Assembly (NCBI GenBank): GCA_004299095.1
Contig: SCQQ01000005.1
Location: 37,384-101,383, forward strand
Length of the DNA stretch: 64,000 bases
Direction: 5' to 3'
Source of the DNA: Burkholderiaceae bacterium
GTDB lineage: Bacteria; Pseudomonadota; Gammaproteobacteria; Burkholderiales; Burkholderiaceae_C
The stretch's first letter is position 1, and every line of letters begins with the position of its first letter. Made by a program: the position numbers and the translations under genes. The notes under the pieces were generated by a model, which was given only the letters and a program-made list of their open reading frames with translations, had not been told where the DNA came from and did not search any database. Below are positions 17,662-30,955 of the stretch, one piece after another.

Positions 17662-18857
17662 TCAGCCTGGCCGGGCGCGACATCCTCCATGCTTGGGGAA
17701 AATTCATTTTCACGGGCGTCGGCCTGGGCCTGCTGATCGGCGTGACGCTGACCATGGCCGGCGTCTATCGCGGTATGGTCGACGACGGCGAGGTGCTGCT
17801 CGATGCGAGCGGCGCCGACCTGTGGGTGGTGCAGAAAGACACGCTCGGGCCCTACGCCGAATCGTCCAGCATCCCGGACGACTTGTGGCGCAGCATCCGC
17901 ACCACGCCTGGCGTGGCGCAAGCGGCGAACGTCACCTACCTCACCATGCAGGTGCGCCAGGGCAACCGCGACGTGCGCGCCATGGTGGTCGGCATCACTG
18001 CGGGCGAACCGGGTGACCCGGGTTGGCCGCCTCAGCTCGTTGCCGGACGCCAGATCACGCGCGGCCATTACGAAGCGGTGGCCGACGTGGCCAGCGGCTT
18101 TGCGTTGGGCGACGTGCTCACGATCCGGCGCAACCACTTCACCGTGGTGGGGCTGACGCGGCGCATGGTGTCGTCGAGCGGCGACCCGATGGTGTTCATT
18201 CCGCTCAAGGACGCGCAGGAGGCGCAATTCCTCAAGGACAACGACGCCATCCTGATGCAGCGCCGCCGCACCGAAGCCAATCCCGCCTTCAACCGCGCCG
18301 GCGTGCCCGGCTTGCTGGATGCGGTGCTCGCCTCGCAAACCACCAACAGCCAGGTGAACGCCGTGCTGGTGCGCATCCGGCCCGAATTCACGCCCGAACA
18401 GGTGGCCGCGCCGATCCGCCGCTGGCAGCGCCTGACGGTCTACGACCGCGCGCAAATGCAGAACATCCTGCTGACCAAGCTCATCGCCACTTCGGCCAAG
18501 CAAATCGGCATGTTCCTGGTGATCCTGGCGGTGGTCTGCGCGGCCATCGTCGCCTTCATCATCTACACGCTGACGATGGACAAGATCCGCGAGATCGCGG
18601 TCCTCAAGCTGATCGGCACGCGCAACCGCACGATCGCCGGAATGATCCTGCAGCAGGCGCTGGTCCTCGGGGTGATCGGCTTCGTTGTCGGCAAGATCAG
18701 CGCCACGTTTGCGGCGCCGGTTTTCCCGAAATACGTCCTGCTCGTTCCCCGGGATTCGATCGCCGGCCTGTTTGCCGTGCTCGCCATCTGCGTCGTCGCC
18801 AGCATCGTCGCCATCCGCATGGCGCTCAAGGTCGATCCAGCCGAAGCGATCGGATGA
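17658..18857 (+). CDS. ABC exporter permease, FtsX/MacB-like (DevC type)
   Basis: A protein of 399 residues with the MacB/FtsX topology: one N-terminal membrane segment (FIFTGVGLGLLIGVTLTMAG), a large extracytoplasmic domain (about residues 45-270) and three C-terminal segments (IGMFLVILAVVCAAIVAFIIYTL; LVLGVIGFVVG; GLFAVLAICVVASIV). Unlike MacB the ATPase is a separate polypeptide, as in DevC/DevA. The conserved ending ALKVDPAEAIG is typical. Substrates of this class are peptides, glycolipids or antibiotics; none can be named here. Confidence 0.9.
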   Translation: MISLAGRDILHAWGKFIFTGVGLGLLIGVTLTMAGVYRGMVDDGEVLLDASGADLWVVQKDTLGPYAESSSIPDDLWRSIRTTPGVAQAANVTYLTMQVRQGNRDVRAMVVGITAGEPGDPGWPPQLVAGRQITRGHYEAVADVASGFALGDVLTIRRNHFTVVGLTRRMVSSSGDPMVFIPLKDAQEAQFLKDNDAILMQRRRTEANPAFNRAGVPGLLDAVLASQTTNSQVNAVLVRIRPEFTPEQVAAPIRRWQRLTVYDRAQMQNILLTKLIATSAKQIGMFLVILAVVCAAIVAFIIYTLTMDKIREIAVLKLIGTRNRTIAGMILQQALVLGVIGFVVGKISATFAAPVFPKYVLLVPRDSIAGLFAVLAICVVASIVAIRMALKVDPAEAIG

Positions 18858-18861
18858 CGCG

Positions 18862-19572
18862 ATGAACGCCAAAGGCATCCGCATCGAAAACCTGAGCAAG
18901 CGCTACGGCTCGGGCGACACCGCCGTGCTGGCGCTCAAGGACGTGAACATGCAGGTCGCGCCGGGCGAAGTGGTCGGCCTGATCGGTCCTTCCGGCTCGG
19001 GCAAGAGCACACTGCTCAAGTGCCTGGGCGCGGTGATCGACCCGACCGCAGGTCGGATGACGCTGGGCGAGGAAGTGATTTACGACAACGGCTGGAAAGT
19101 GCGCGACCTGCGGGCGTTGCGCCGCGACCGGATCGGCTTCGTCTTCCAGTCGCCGTATCTCATTCCGTTCCTCGACGTCACCGACAACGTCGCGCTCTTG
19201 CCCATGCTGGCCGGCGTGGGCAATGCCGAAGCGCGCCGGCGGGCGCTCGACCTGCTCACCGCGCTCGACGTCCAGCACCGCGCGGGCGCAATGCCGGCGC
19301 AGCTTTCGGGCGGCGAGCAGCAGCGCGTGGCGATCGCCCGCGGGCTGGTCAACCGGCCGCCGGTGGTTCTGGCCGACGAGCCGACCGCGCCGCTGGATTC
19401 CACGCGCGCGATGGCGGTGGTGCGCATCTTGAACGAGATGGCGCACAAGTACGAAACCGCAGTCATCGTCGTCACGCACGACGAAAAAATCATCCCGACC
19501 TTCAAGCGCATCTACCACATTCGCGACGGCGCCACGCAAGAAGAAGCGGGCGAAGGCCGCAGCTTCGATTGA
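18862..19572 (+). CDS. ABC exporter ATP-binding protein (DevA/LolD-like)
   Basis: A protein of 236 residues with Walker A (GPSGSGKST), Q-loop (FVFQSPYLIPF), signature (LSGGEQQRVAIARGL), Walker B (VVLADEPTAPLDS) and H-loop (VVTHDEK). It energises the preceding permease. It starts four bases after the permease stop. The tail (ATQEEAGEGRS) is slightly longer than usual for LolD-type ATPases. Confidence 0.93.
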   Translation: MNAKGIRIENLSKRYGSGDTAVLALKDVNMQVAPGEVVGLIGPSGSGKSTLLKCLGAVIDPTAGRMTLGEEVIYDNGWKVRDLRALRRDRIGFVFQSPYLIPFLDVTDNVALLPMLAGVGNAEARRRALDLLTALDVQHRAGAMPAQLSGGEQQRVAIARGLVNRPPVVLADEPTAPLDSTRAMAVVRILNEMAHKYETAVIVVTHDEKIIPTFKRIYHIRDGATQEEAGEGRSFD

Positions 19573-19619
19573 ACGCGACCGGCTTTCCGCCCAGCGCCAT
19601 CCATCCAAGGAACAGCCCA

Positions 19620-21140
19620 ATGGTCCACCTCGACTCCATCCGCCGCCTCCCGCCCGAACGCGGTCGCGTGACCGCCTGCGCGCGTTGCCGCCCGGCGCTC
19701 ACGCTGCTCATGGCCGCAGCGCTTGCCGCCTGCAGTGCCGGCCCGGATTTCCGCCGGCCATCCCCTCCGGCAGTCTCGGCCTACACGGCCGCACCTGTCC
19801 CGGCAGTGACCGCATCGGCACCGACCCGCCTGGGTGCGGCGCAGCATCTGGTTGCCGCCACGCAGGTGAGCGCGGAGTGGTGGCGCGCGCTCGGCAACGC
19901 CGATCTCGACGCCTGGATCGACCAGGCCCTGATCGCCAGTCCGACCCTGGCCGCCGCGCAGGCGACGCTGCGCCAGGCCCGCGAGCTGTACGCGGCCCAG
20001 GCTGGCGCAACGTCGTATCCGCAAGTCGATGCCAGTGCCGGTGCCAGCCGCCAGCGCATGAACCCCGCCGCGCTCGGACAAGCGGGTGCTGCCCGCGACT
20101 TCGAGCTCTACAACGCCGGCATCGGCGTGCGCTACCGGCTCGATTTGGCCGGCGGCAACCGGCGCGCGCTCGAAGCGTTGGCGGCGCGCAGCGAATACCG
20201 CCGCCACGAACTCGACGGTGCGCGCCTCGCCCTGGCAGCGCAAATCACCAGCACGGCGATCACCGACGCCCGGTTGGCAGGACAAATCGCGGCCACTGAG
20301 ACACAGTTGCAGGCGCAGGACGAACAGATGGAGGTGACGCGCCAGCGTGTCGCGCTTGGCCAGGCGGCGGCAAGCGAACTGCTGGCGCTGCGCGCGCAAA
20401 CCGAGCAACTGCGCGCCACCCTGCCAACGCTGCAAAAGCAGCGTGAGCAAAGCGAACACCTGCTCGCCATGCTGGCCGGGCAAGCCCCGGGCGCGGCCCG
20501 AGTACCTGCCTTCACGCTGGATCGCTTCACGCTGCCCGCCGAACTGCCGCTGATCGTCCCCTCCGAACTGGTTCGCCGCCGTCCCGATATTCGCGGCGCC
20601 GAAGCGCTGCTGCACGCCGCCAACGCGGACTACGGCGTGGCGGTCGCCAAGCTCTACCCGCAGATCAACCTAAGCGCCAGCCTGGGGTCGCAAGCCTTGA
20701 GCGCAGGCGCTTTGTTCGGTGGCGGCTCGGCCGTGTGGAGTCTGATCGGCCAGTTGACGCAACCGCTCTTCAATCCGGGATTGCCGGCGGAAAAGCGCGC
20801 TTCGCTCGCCGCGCTCGATGCCGCTGCGGCCAATTACCGGGTCGTGGTACTCGGTGCGCTGCGTGAAGTTGCCGACGCGCTGCGGGCGCTGGACCATGAC
20901 GCGCAAACGCTCGCCTCATTGGCCGCCGCCGATACGGCGGCGCGAGCGGAGCTGGACAGCGTGCGCCAGCAGTACGCACTCGGCACCGCAAGTTACGTGC
21001 AAGTGCTGGTCGCGCGCCAGCAAACCGACCAGAGCCGCGGCGGCCTGGTTGCGGCGCAAGCGCAGCGCCTCACCGACAGCGTGGCGCTGCTGCAGGCGCT
21101 GGGCGGGGGCGCCACGCGCGGCGCCGATGATCCGGCGTAA
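19620..21140 (+). CDS. Outer-membrane efflux lipoprotein (NodT/OprM-like TolC family)
   Basis: A protein of 506 residues. A long N-terminus ends in a lipobox (AAALAAC, Cys at residue 38), so it should be acylated and anchored in the outer membrane. Two OEP repeats follow, each with long coiled-coil helices (about residues 110-250 and 320-480), with NodT markers RRRPDIRGAEALLHAANADYGVA and NYRVVVLGALREVADAL. AAGGA precedes the ATG at 19620. It completes a tripartite exporter with the adaptor, permease and ATPase upstream. The opposite-facing gene 150 bases downstream is a second outer-membrane channel. Confidence 0.9.
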   Translation: MVHLDSIRRLPPERGRVTACARCRPALTLLMAAALAACSAGPDFRRPSPPAVSAYTAAPVPAVTASAPTRLGAAQHLVAATQVSAEWWRALGNADLDAWIDQALIASPTLAAAQATLRQARELYAAQAGATSYPQVDASAGASRQRMNPAALGQAGAARDFELYNAGIGVRYRLDLAGGNRRALEALAARSEYRRHELDGARLALAAQITSTAITDARLAGQIAATETQLQAQDEQMEVTRQRVALGQAAASELLALRAQTEQLRATLPTLQKQREQSEHLLAMLAGQAPGAARVPAFTLDRFTLPAELPLIVPSELVRRRPDIRGAEALLHAANADYGVAVAKLYPQINLSASLGSQALSAGALFGGGSAVWSLIGQLTQPLFNPGLPAEKRASLAALDAAAANYRVVVLGALREVADALRALDHDAQTLASLAAADTAARAELDSVRQQYALGTASYVQVLVARQQTDQSRGGLVAAQAQRLTDSVALLQALGGGATRGADDPA

Positions 21141-21289
21141 CGTCTTCGACCCCCGGCCGACTCGGACAACGGTGCGACCATCGAGGTGGACTCGTCCGGC
21201 CACCAGCCTGGCCGTGGAATCGCGCATCCGCTCGGCGCCGCCAAATGCACCGGCCGCAGCGCCGAACGCGCTGAGACGCCGCCTTGGCG

Positions 21290-22666
21290 TTACTGCTGTG
21301 AGCGGCGTTCCAGCGTCGCGTTCACCTGCCCCAGCACGCCTTCGTTCAACTGGTCCGCAAGCGCCGCGAGCCTGAGACGGGTCAGCACCTGGTCGCTGCG
21401 CGCCTGCGCCAGCGCGAGCTGCGCTTCGGTGTAGGCGTTCTCGGCATTCAACACGTCGAGCGTGGTGCGGTCGCCGACCTCGTGCCCGAGCCGCGTCGCG
21501 TCGAGGCGCGCCGCGTTCGCTTTCAATCCCTGTGCCAGCGCCTTGACCTGTGCCGTGCCGGCCTGCAAACCATCCCAAGCGGCGTACGCCTGCTGGCCGA
21601 CCTGCTGGCGCGCCAGATCGAGCTCGGCGCGCGCCTTTTCCAGGTGCATGACGGCCTCGCGCTCGCGCGCCTCGGGCATGCCATCGATGCCCAGCGGAAT
21701 GGTGATCTGCACGCCGACCATGCCGTCGATGTGGCGGTTGGCCGCGCTGCCGAAGTCGCCGCCGCCGGCCAGGCGGTCCTGGCTTGCCCGCGCGACGAGA
21801 TCGACCACCGGCCGTCCCGCCACGCTTTGCTCGTGCAGCTTCTGTTCGGACACGGCGATGGCCTGGGTCAGCAGCCGCAGGCGCGGATTGTCGGCCTGCA
21901 CCGCCTGCTCCCAGTAAGGCCAGTTCTGCACCTCGGCCGGTTCGGTCGCCGGCAGCGCCGCGTGCGGTCGCGCGAGCCCGGTACTGTCGGCCAGCACGCG
22001 CCGGCTGGTGCCGGACTGCAACTGCGCCGCCGCCAGCTGCGCTTCGGCGCTGGCGAGCGCCGCGTCGGCCTCGTGCGTATCGGTGACGGGCGCTGCGCCG
22101 ATGCGATAGCGCTCATGCGCTTCGGCCTGGGCCTGCTTGAACGCGTCCACCTGCTGCTGCATGACACGCACGCGCTCTTCGGCCACCGCCAGCGCAAAGT
22201 AACGCTCGGCCGTCGTCATCATCAGTGCGGTTCGGGCGTCACGCCAGGCGGTGTCGCCCATGTCGGCCGAAAGGCGCAGCTCGGCTTGCTGCGCGTCGCG
22301 CGCGGCGTCGATGAGCGGCTGGCGCGCGACGATGCCGAGGCGCGTCGCCAGGCCGCCGTTGACCGACGTGGCAAAGCGCGCGCCGTCGAACTGCCCCATG
22401 CCCGGCGCCGAGAAGCGGGCGCCGCGCATGGTGACGTCGTCGGCCCCCAGGCCCGCGCCCAGCGTGATGCCGACTTGCGGCCGGCCGAGCGCTGCCGCCT
22501 GGTCACGCAGCGTTTCGCTCGCGCCATGGTCGGCACGCGCCACGTCAAGCTGCAGATCGTGCTCGGCGGCGGCGTGCCAGATGCTGAGCAAGTCCTGCGC
22601 CCTGGCGCCCGCCGGCAGCAGCACGCTCGCCGAAAGCGCCGCAACGATCACCAAGTGCTTGAGCAT
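21290..22666 (-). CDS. TolC-family outer-membrane channel of the RND operon
   Basis: A protein of 458 residues with a signal peptide (VIVAALSASVLLPAGARAQ) and no lipobox. It has two OEP helical regions (EAHERYRIGAAPVTDTHEADAALASAEAQL; GHEVGDRTTLDVLNAENAYTEAQLALAQ). It is the last gene of the leftward RND/SQR operon; its ATG shares a base with the AhpD-like stop (TGATG), so translation is coupled. It should be the exit duct for the RND pump encoded upstream. Confidence 0.88.
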   Translation of the reverse strand: MLKHLVIVAALSASVLLPAGARAQDLLSIWHAAAEHDLQLDVARADHGASETLRDQAAALGRPQVGITLGAGLGADDVTMRGARFSAPGMGQFDGARFATSVNGGLATRLGIVARQPLIDAARDAQQAELRLSADMGDTAWRDARTALMMTTAERYFALAVAEERVRVMQQQVDAFKQAQAEAHERYRIGAAPVTDTHEADAALASAEAQLAAAQLQSGTSRRVLADSTGLARPHAALPATEPAEVQNWPYWEQAVQADNPRLRLLTQAIAVSEQKLHEQSVAGRPVVDLVARASQDRLAGGGDFGSAANRHIDGMVGVQITIPLGIDGMPEAREREAVMHLEKARAELDLARQQVGQQAYAAWDGLQAGTAQVKALAQGLKANAARLDATRLGHEVGDRTTLDVLNAENAYTEAQLALAQARSDQVLTRLRLAALADQLNEGVLGQVNATLERRSQQ

Positions 22667-23022
22667 CACGCCTCCGCCCTTTCTCCACCGAATTCTTCAT
22701 ACGCCGCCAGCGCCGAGGCGGCGTACATCAGGCCCGGTCCGCCGCCCATGTAGACGCACATGCCGAGCATTTCCTGCAGCTCGGCCCGGGTTGCGCCAAG
22801 CTTGACCAGCGCCTTGGCGTGAAAGGCTATGCAGGGGTCGCAGTGCGTGCTCACGGCCAGCGCCATGGCGATCAGCTCCTTGGTCTTGGTGTCGAGCACG
22901 CCCGCTTGGCACGCCGCTCGCGCCATCGCGCCAAAGCCGTGCATGACGTCCGGGATGTCCTGACGCATCTTGGCCGTGTTGGCCGAAATGGCGCCGATGA
23001 GGTCGCTGTAGCTTCCCACCAT
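22666..23022 (-). CDS. AhpD-like/carboxymuconolactone-decarboxylase-family protein
   Basis: A protein of 118 residues with the AhpD-type redox site: STHCDPCIAFHAKALVKLGATRAEL, giving a CxxC pair followed by His three residues later. The rest is helical, ending in GGGPGLMYAASALAAYEEF. Relatives act as small thiol disulfide reductases or peroxidases. Placement between a DUF2892 protein and an outer-membrane channel, downstream of sulfide:quinone oxidoreductase, suggests a role in thiol or persulfide handling. Confidence 0.88.
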   Translation of the reverse strand: MVGSYSDLIGAISANTAKMRQDIPDVMHGFGAMARAACQAGVLDTKTKELIAMALAVSTHCDPCIAFHAKALVKLGATRAELQEMLGMCVYMGGGPGLMYAASALAAYEEFGGERAEA

Positions 23023-23038
23023 GTCGGTACCTTTTCGG

Positions 23039-23275
23039 TCAGGACTTGGACGAAGGAATGCCGCAGCTGTCGCCGCTGCGCACGCCCAGCTTGCGCAAGA
23101 TGCGCTCGAGCAAGCACCACTGGCTGATGCCGCTCTGCAACAGGTTGGCGCCGACGAAGACCGTGAACCACAGCCAGTACGAGCTCTGGTAGAGCGGACT
23201 GGCCGGCGCCCCCAGCGCCACCGAGACCAGGATGAAGACGCCCGCGATGGTGCGGACCAGGTTCCAGGAAGACAT
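23039..23275 (-). CDS. DUF2892 (YgaP-like) small membrane protein
   Basis: A protein of 78 residues with two membrane helices (LVRTIAGVFILVSVALGA; YWLWFTVFVGANLLQSGIS) and the family ending CLLERILRKLGVR. It lacks the rhodanese domain that precedes this module in YgaP. AAGGAG lies nine bases before the ATG. DUF2892 proteins are frequently encoded with rhodaneses and sulfide oxidoreductases, fitting its position directly behind sqr. Confidence 0.85.
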   Translation of the reverse strand: MSSWNLVRTIAGVFILVSVALGAPASPLYQSSYWLWFTVFVGANLLQSGISQWCLLERILRKLGVRSGDSCGIPSSKS

Positions 23276-23340
23276 GTGAATTACTCCTTCTTTCAGACAA
23301 ACAAACTGTCGGTCGTGCTGCGCATGCCCCATGCACGCGC

Positions 23341-27976
<4,636 letters not shown>

Positions 27977-27985
27977 CAGATGACC

Positions 27986-29077
27986 TCAACGCTCGGCCGC
28001 CAGCGCGCGCAGCGCGGCTTGCGGATCGGTGACGAGGCGTTCGCCCGGGTCGAGCCCGCTCAGCACCTCGACTTCATCGCCTTGCGGCACACCAAGGCGC
28101 ACCTGGCGCAGCTGCGGCCGGCCGTCGGCACCCATGACGTACACGGCGGTCACTTCGGTTCGGTGTACCACGGCGCTCACGGGGACGAACACGCGCGCCG
28201 CACCGGCGCCCGCGCCTGCGGCACGCCATTGCAAACGTGCGAACTCGCCCGGAACGGCGCGCGTTCCCGGCGGCAATTCGGCGCGTACCTCTTGCGTGAG
28301 CGTGCGCGCATCGACCGCGGGGAGTACCTGCATGTGCGTGGCTTCAATGGCCGTGTCGCTGCCTGCAAGCCAGACGCGAACGTCGGTTTCACCCCGATTC
28401 AGCACGCTTGCCGGCACGTGCGCGGTCACGCGCAGCGCCTTGGGGTCGTACAGCGTGAGCAGCGTTTGCCCCGGATTCGCCATGTCGCCTTGCACCACGC
28501 CGAGCTGCGCCACCACGCCGTCGAACGGCGCACGCAGCACGTGCAGAGTCGCTTGTGTTTGAGCCGCGCCGGCCTGGGCTGTGAGTGCACCGACCTGTGC
28601 CTTGGCGGCGCGATACTGGCTTTCGGCCTGTTCCAGCGCGCTCTGGCTGAGGTATTTCTTCTCGGCCAACTGGCGCTTGCGCGCCAACTCGCTGGTGGCG
28701 ACGTCGAGTGCCGCGCGTGCTGCGGCCACCTGCGCGCTGCTGGCGGCCGCGCCCTGCTCGGCCGCGCGCGCATCGATGCGCAGCAGCACCTGTCCTGCGC
28801 GCACCGTATCGCCCGCGTGCACGCCGAGCTCCAGCACGCGCCCCGGCACCTGCACCGCGAGCTGCGCCTGGCGCAGCGCCTCGACGCTGCCGTCGTACGT
28901 GACGCTGCGGCCCACGGCGCGTGCCTGCACGATCGCGACCGGGAGATCGGCGGCTCGCGCCATACCGCCAGCGAACAATCCGAGCGCACAACCGAGCGCC
29001 GCCAAGCCGGTCACGCGCGCCGCGATTCCGGATGCGAGGAACTGCATGGTGTGCGACGAGAGGTTCACGAGTTTCAT
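27986..29077 (-). CDS. RND periplasmic adaptor protein
   Basis: About 363 residues from the ATG at 29077; a GTG at 29116 and an ATG at 29047 are alternatives. It has a signal peptide (AALGCALGLFAGGMARAAD), lipoyl half-motifs GRVLELGVHAGDTVRAGQVLL and VLRAPFDGVVAQLGVVQGD around an alpha hairpin rich in Ala/Gln, then beta-barrel and membrane-proximal domains. It is the first gene of the leftward RND/SQR operon, nine bases before the pump gene, and faces the ArsR regulator. A palindrome sits at the start region. Confidence 0.88.
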   Translation of the reverse strand: MKLVNLSSHTMQFLASGIAARVTGLAALGCALGLFAGGMARAADLPVAIVQARAVGRSVTYDGSVEALRQAQLAVQVPGRVLELGVHAGDTVRAGQVLLRIDARAAEQGAAASSAQVAAARAALDVATSELARKRQLAEKKYLSQSALEQAESQYRAAKAQVGALTAQAGAAQTQATLHVLRAPFDGVVAQLGVVQGDMANPGQTLLTLYDPKALRVTAHVPASVLNRGETDVRVWLAGSDTAIEATHMQVLPAVDARTLTQEVRAELPPGTRAVPGEFARLQWRAAGAGAGAARVFVPVSAVVHRTEVTAVYVMGADGRPQLRQVRLGVPQGDEVEVLSGLDPGERLVTDPQAALRALAAER

Positions 29078-29085
29078 TCCATAAT

Positions 29086-29107
29086 TATTTGCGTAATCAT
29101 GCAAATA
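29086..29107. promoter_or_regulatory. Palindromic operator between the RND/SQR operon and arsR
   Basis: Inverted arms TATTTGC and GCAAATA with an eight-base spacer, in the AT-rich gap between divergent genes. A second, overlapping inverted pair (TTGCGTA at 29089-29095 and TACGCAA at 29106-29112) shares the same bases. This fits an ArsR-family dimer site that would control both directions. Confidence 0.7.
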
Positions 29108-29185
29108 CGCAATCACGTAGAATTCACATGGTCACTCGGATTCGATAAACGAGCCTTGACGAGGATCAGACTGGAGCCTTCACCC

Positions 29186-29566
29186 GTGAATCCACTCGTC
29201 CATTTGCCGCCCGCCGCGCTCGACTACGTGGCGCAATATTTCCGCACGCTCTCGGAGCCCATGCGCCTGCACATCCTGAGCGTCCTTGCAGACAAGGAGA
29301 TGAGCGTGGGTGAGATCGCCGAAGCAGTCGATTCGAGCGTCGCCAACGTGTCGAGGCACCTGGCGCAAATGGCGCAGCGCGGCCTGGTTGCGCGCTCACA
29401 GGTCGGCAACAGCGTGCACTACCGCATCGCCGATCCGGCGGTGCACGAGCTCTGCGACCTGGTGTGCAACAGCATCGCGCAGCGCTTTGACCAAACGGCC
29501 AACGCGCGCGCGGCGTTCCGCGCGAATCGCGCTGACTCAAAAACGTCAAAACCGGATCACGGCTGA
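29186..29566 (+). CDS. ArsR-family transcriptional regulator, sulfide/thiol sensor candidate
   Basis: A protein of 126 residues from a GTG at 29186, with CTGGAG nine bases upstream; no better ATG exists in frame. The winged helix is clear (ALDYVAQYFRTLSEPMRLHILSVL; MSVGEIAEAVDSSVANVSRHLAQM; VGNSVHYRIADPAVHELCDLVC). The metal-binding ELCVCDL box of ArsR/SmtB is missing; the only cysteines are the pair ELCDLVC in the last helix. This makes metal sensing less likely and a thiol-disulfide/persulfide switch plausible. It is divergent from the SQR/RND operon. Confidence 0.9.
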   Translation: MNPLVHLPPAALDYVAQYFRTLSEPMRLHILSVLADKEMSVGEIAEAVDSSVANVSRHLAQMAQRGLVARSQVGNSVHYRIADPAVHELCDLVCNSIAQRFDQTANARAAFRANRADSKTSKPDHG

Positions 29567-29995
29567 ACGCGCCGCGACGGCCTGAGGTAACGCAACACCG
29601 TCACGGCAGCCAAGGAAATCCGGTCATCTGCGCGCAGCCCGGTTGCCACTGCATCGCCGCTTCATGGTCAGAGACAATTCGCGGCCGCTCGCGGCCGTCC
29701 GCCGGAGTCCTTGCCCGGCCCGGCGTCCGAGATCAGCCATAACGGCCAGTGTCGCGCTTCGACGGTCCGCTCGCGCTGTGCGCGGCGCCACATCCCCTCC
29801 GCCGCTGTCACGCAATTGCGTTTGGGCCCGTACTGCGTGTGCCGGGTGCGCTACGGCGTCAAAAAAGGATTCTTGACGTGGAGCAAGGAATGGTGATTTT
29901 GTCGCGCAATTGGAGCGATCTGATCCCAAAATGGCGCTTTCGTCCACGAATCCATTTTCGGTGTTCATGTCGTCCCGACTGGCACCGCTGGCAGT
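29567..29995. other. Intergenic region between arsR and the haem/cyclitol operon
   Basis: About 430 bases. Frames crossing it do not resemble proteins. The last 120 bases become AT-richer before the ferrochelatase ATG, so the operon promoter is expected there. No sharp consensus or terminator hairpin was recognised. Confidence 0.4.
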
Positions 29996-30955
29996 ATGTC
30001 GCAGAAACTCACGGGCGTGCTTGTCATGGCCTATGGCAGCCCGTCCACGATCAATGACCTCGGCAGCTATTACACCCACATCCGAAACGGAGAGCCGCCG
30101 ACTCAGGCGCTCCTGGATGAACTGCATTTACGTTATTTGGCAATTGGCAACAGGTCGCCTCTTAGCCAGATAACTTATCGGCAGGCGCAATCGCTTGCGC
30201 AATACCTGAACCGCAGCGGCGTTTCCGCATCCTTCAAGCCTTACGTGGGCTTCAAGCACACGGTGCCGTTCATTGAGGATGCGGTCGAGGCGATGCACGC
30301 CGACGGAATCCAAGAAGCGGCGGCCATCGTGATGTCACCCCACGTCACGGACTACGGCCCGCAGCCGTACATGGAAAGAGCGCGGCGTGCCGCCAGGTCC
30401 GTTGGCGGCCCGAGACTCGTCGAGGTGGCCGACTGGTATCGCGAGCCCCGATTCACCGCGCACTGGGCCGGGTTGATCCGCGACTCGCTTGCCCGGATGA
30501 CTGCAGAGGAACAGCGTGCAACGGCAGTGATTTTCTCCGCCCACAGCCTGCCGCGCAGCTTGCCCGTGACTGACGCCTATGCCGAGCGCGTCCGTGAGAG
30601 CGCAGAGCGGATTGCACACGCTGCGGGCGTCGAGCGCCACGCGCTGGCCTGGCAGAGCGCGGGCCGGCGCCCAGACCCCTGGCTTGGCCCGGACATTGTG
30701 TCGGTCACGAAGGATTTGTGGCAGCGCCTCAAGTGCCGCACGTTCCTCTACTGCCCCATCGGTTTTGCGGCCGATCACCTGGAAGTGCTCTACGACAACG
30801 ACATCGAATGCCGCGCGCTGGTCGAGCGCCTGGGTGGCCGCTACCTGCGCCCGCCAATGCCAAACGCGTCGGATTCCTTGATTGCCTGCCTGGCGGATGC
30901 AGTTACCCACGCCTTGGAACAGAAGGCAGTTCCCGAGCGTGAGCTGCAGTCATGA
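29996..30955 (+). CDS. cpfC: Ferrochelatase of the Firmicutes (coproporphyrin) type
   Basis: A protein of 319 residues that follows the Bacillus subtilis enzyme closely: MAYGSP with Tyr13, YYTHIRNGEPP, SPLSQIT, FIEDAVEAMHADGI, SPHVTDYG, catalytic His183 in SAHSLP and Glu263 in ADHLEVLYDND, plus WQSAGRRPDPWLGPD. This class inserts iron into coproporphyrin III rather than protoporphyrin IX. Typical proteobacterial HemH proteins lack this layout. The stop shares ATGA with cgoX. The ribosome site is weak. With CgoX and ChdC encoded immediately downstream, use of the coproporphyrin route is well supported by context. Confidence 0.9.
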   Translation: MSQKLTGVLVMAYGSPSTINDLGSYYTHIRNGEPPTQALLDELHLRYLAIGNRSPLSQITYRQAQSLAQYLNRSGVSASFKPYVGFKHTVPFIEDAVEAMHADGIQEAAAIVMSPHVTDYGPQPYMERARRAARSVGGPRLVEVADWYREPRFTAHWAGLIRDSLARMTAEEQRATAVIFSAHSLPRSLPVTDAYAERVRESAERIAHAAGVERHALAWQSAGRRPDPWLGPDIVSVTKDLWQRLKCRTFLYCPIGFAADHLEVLYDNDIECRALVERLGGRYLRPPMPNASDSLIACLADAVTHALEQKAVPERELQS

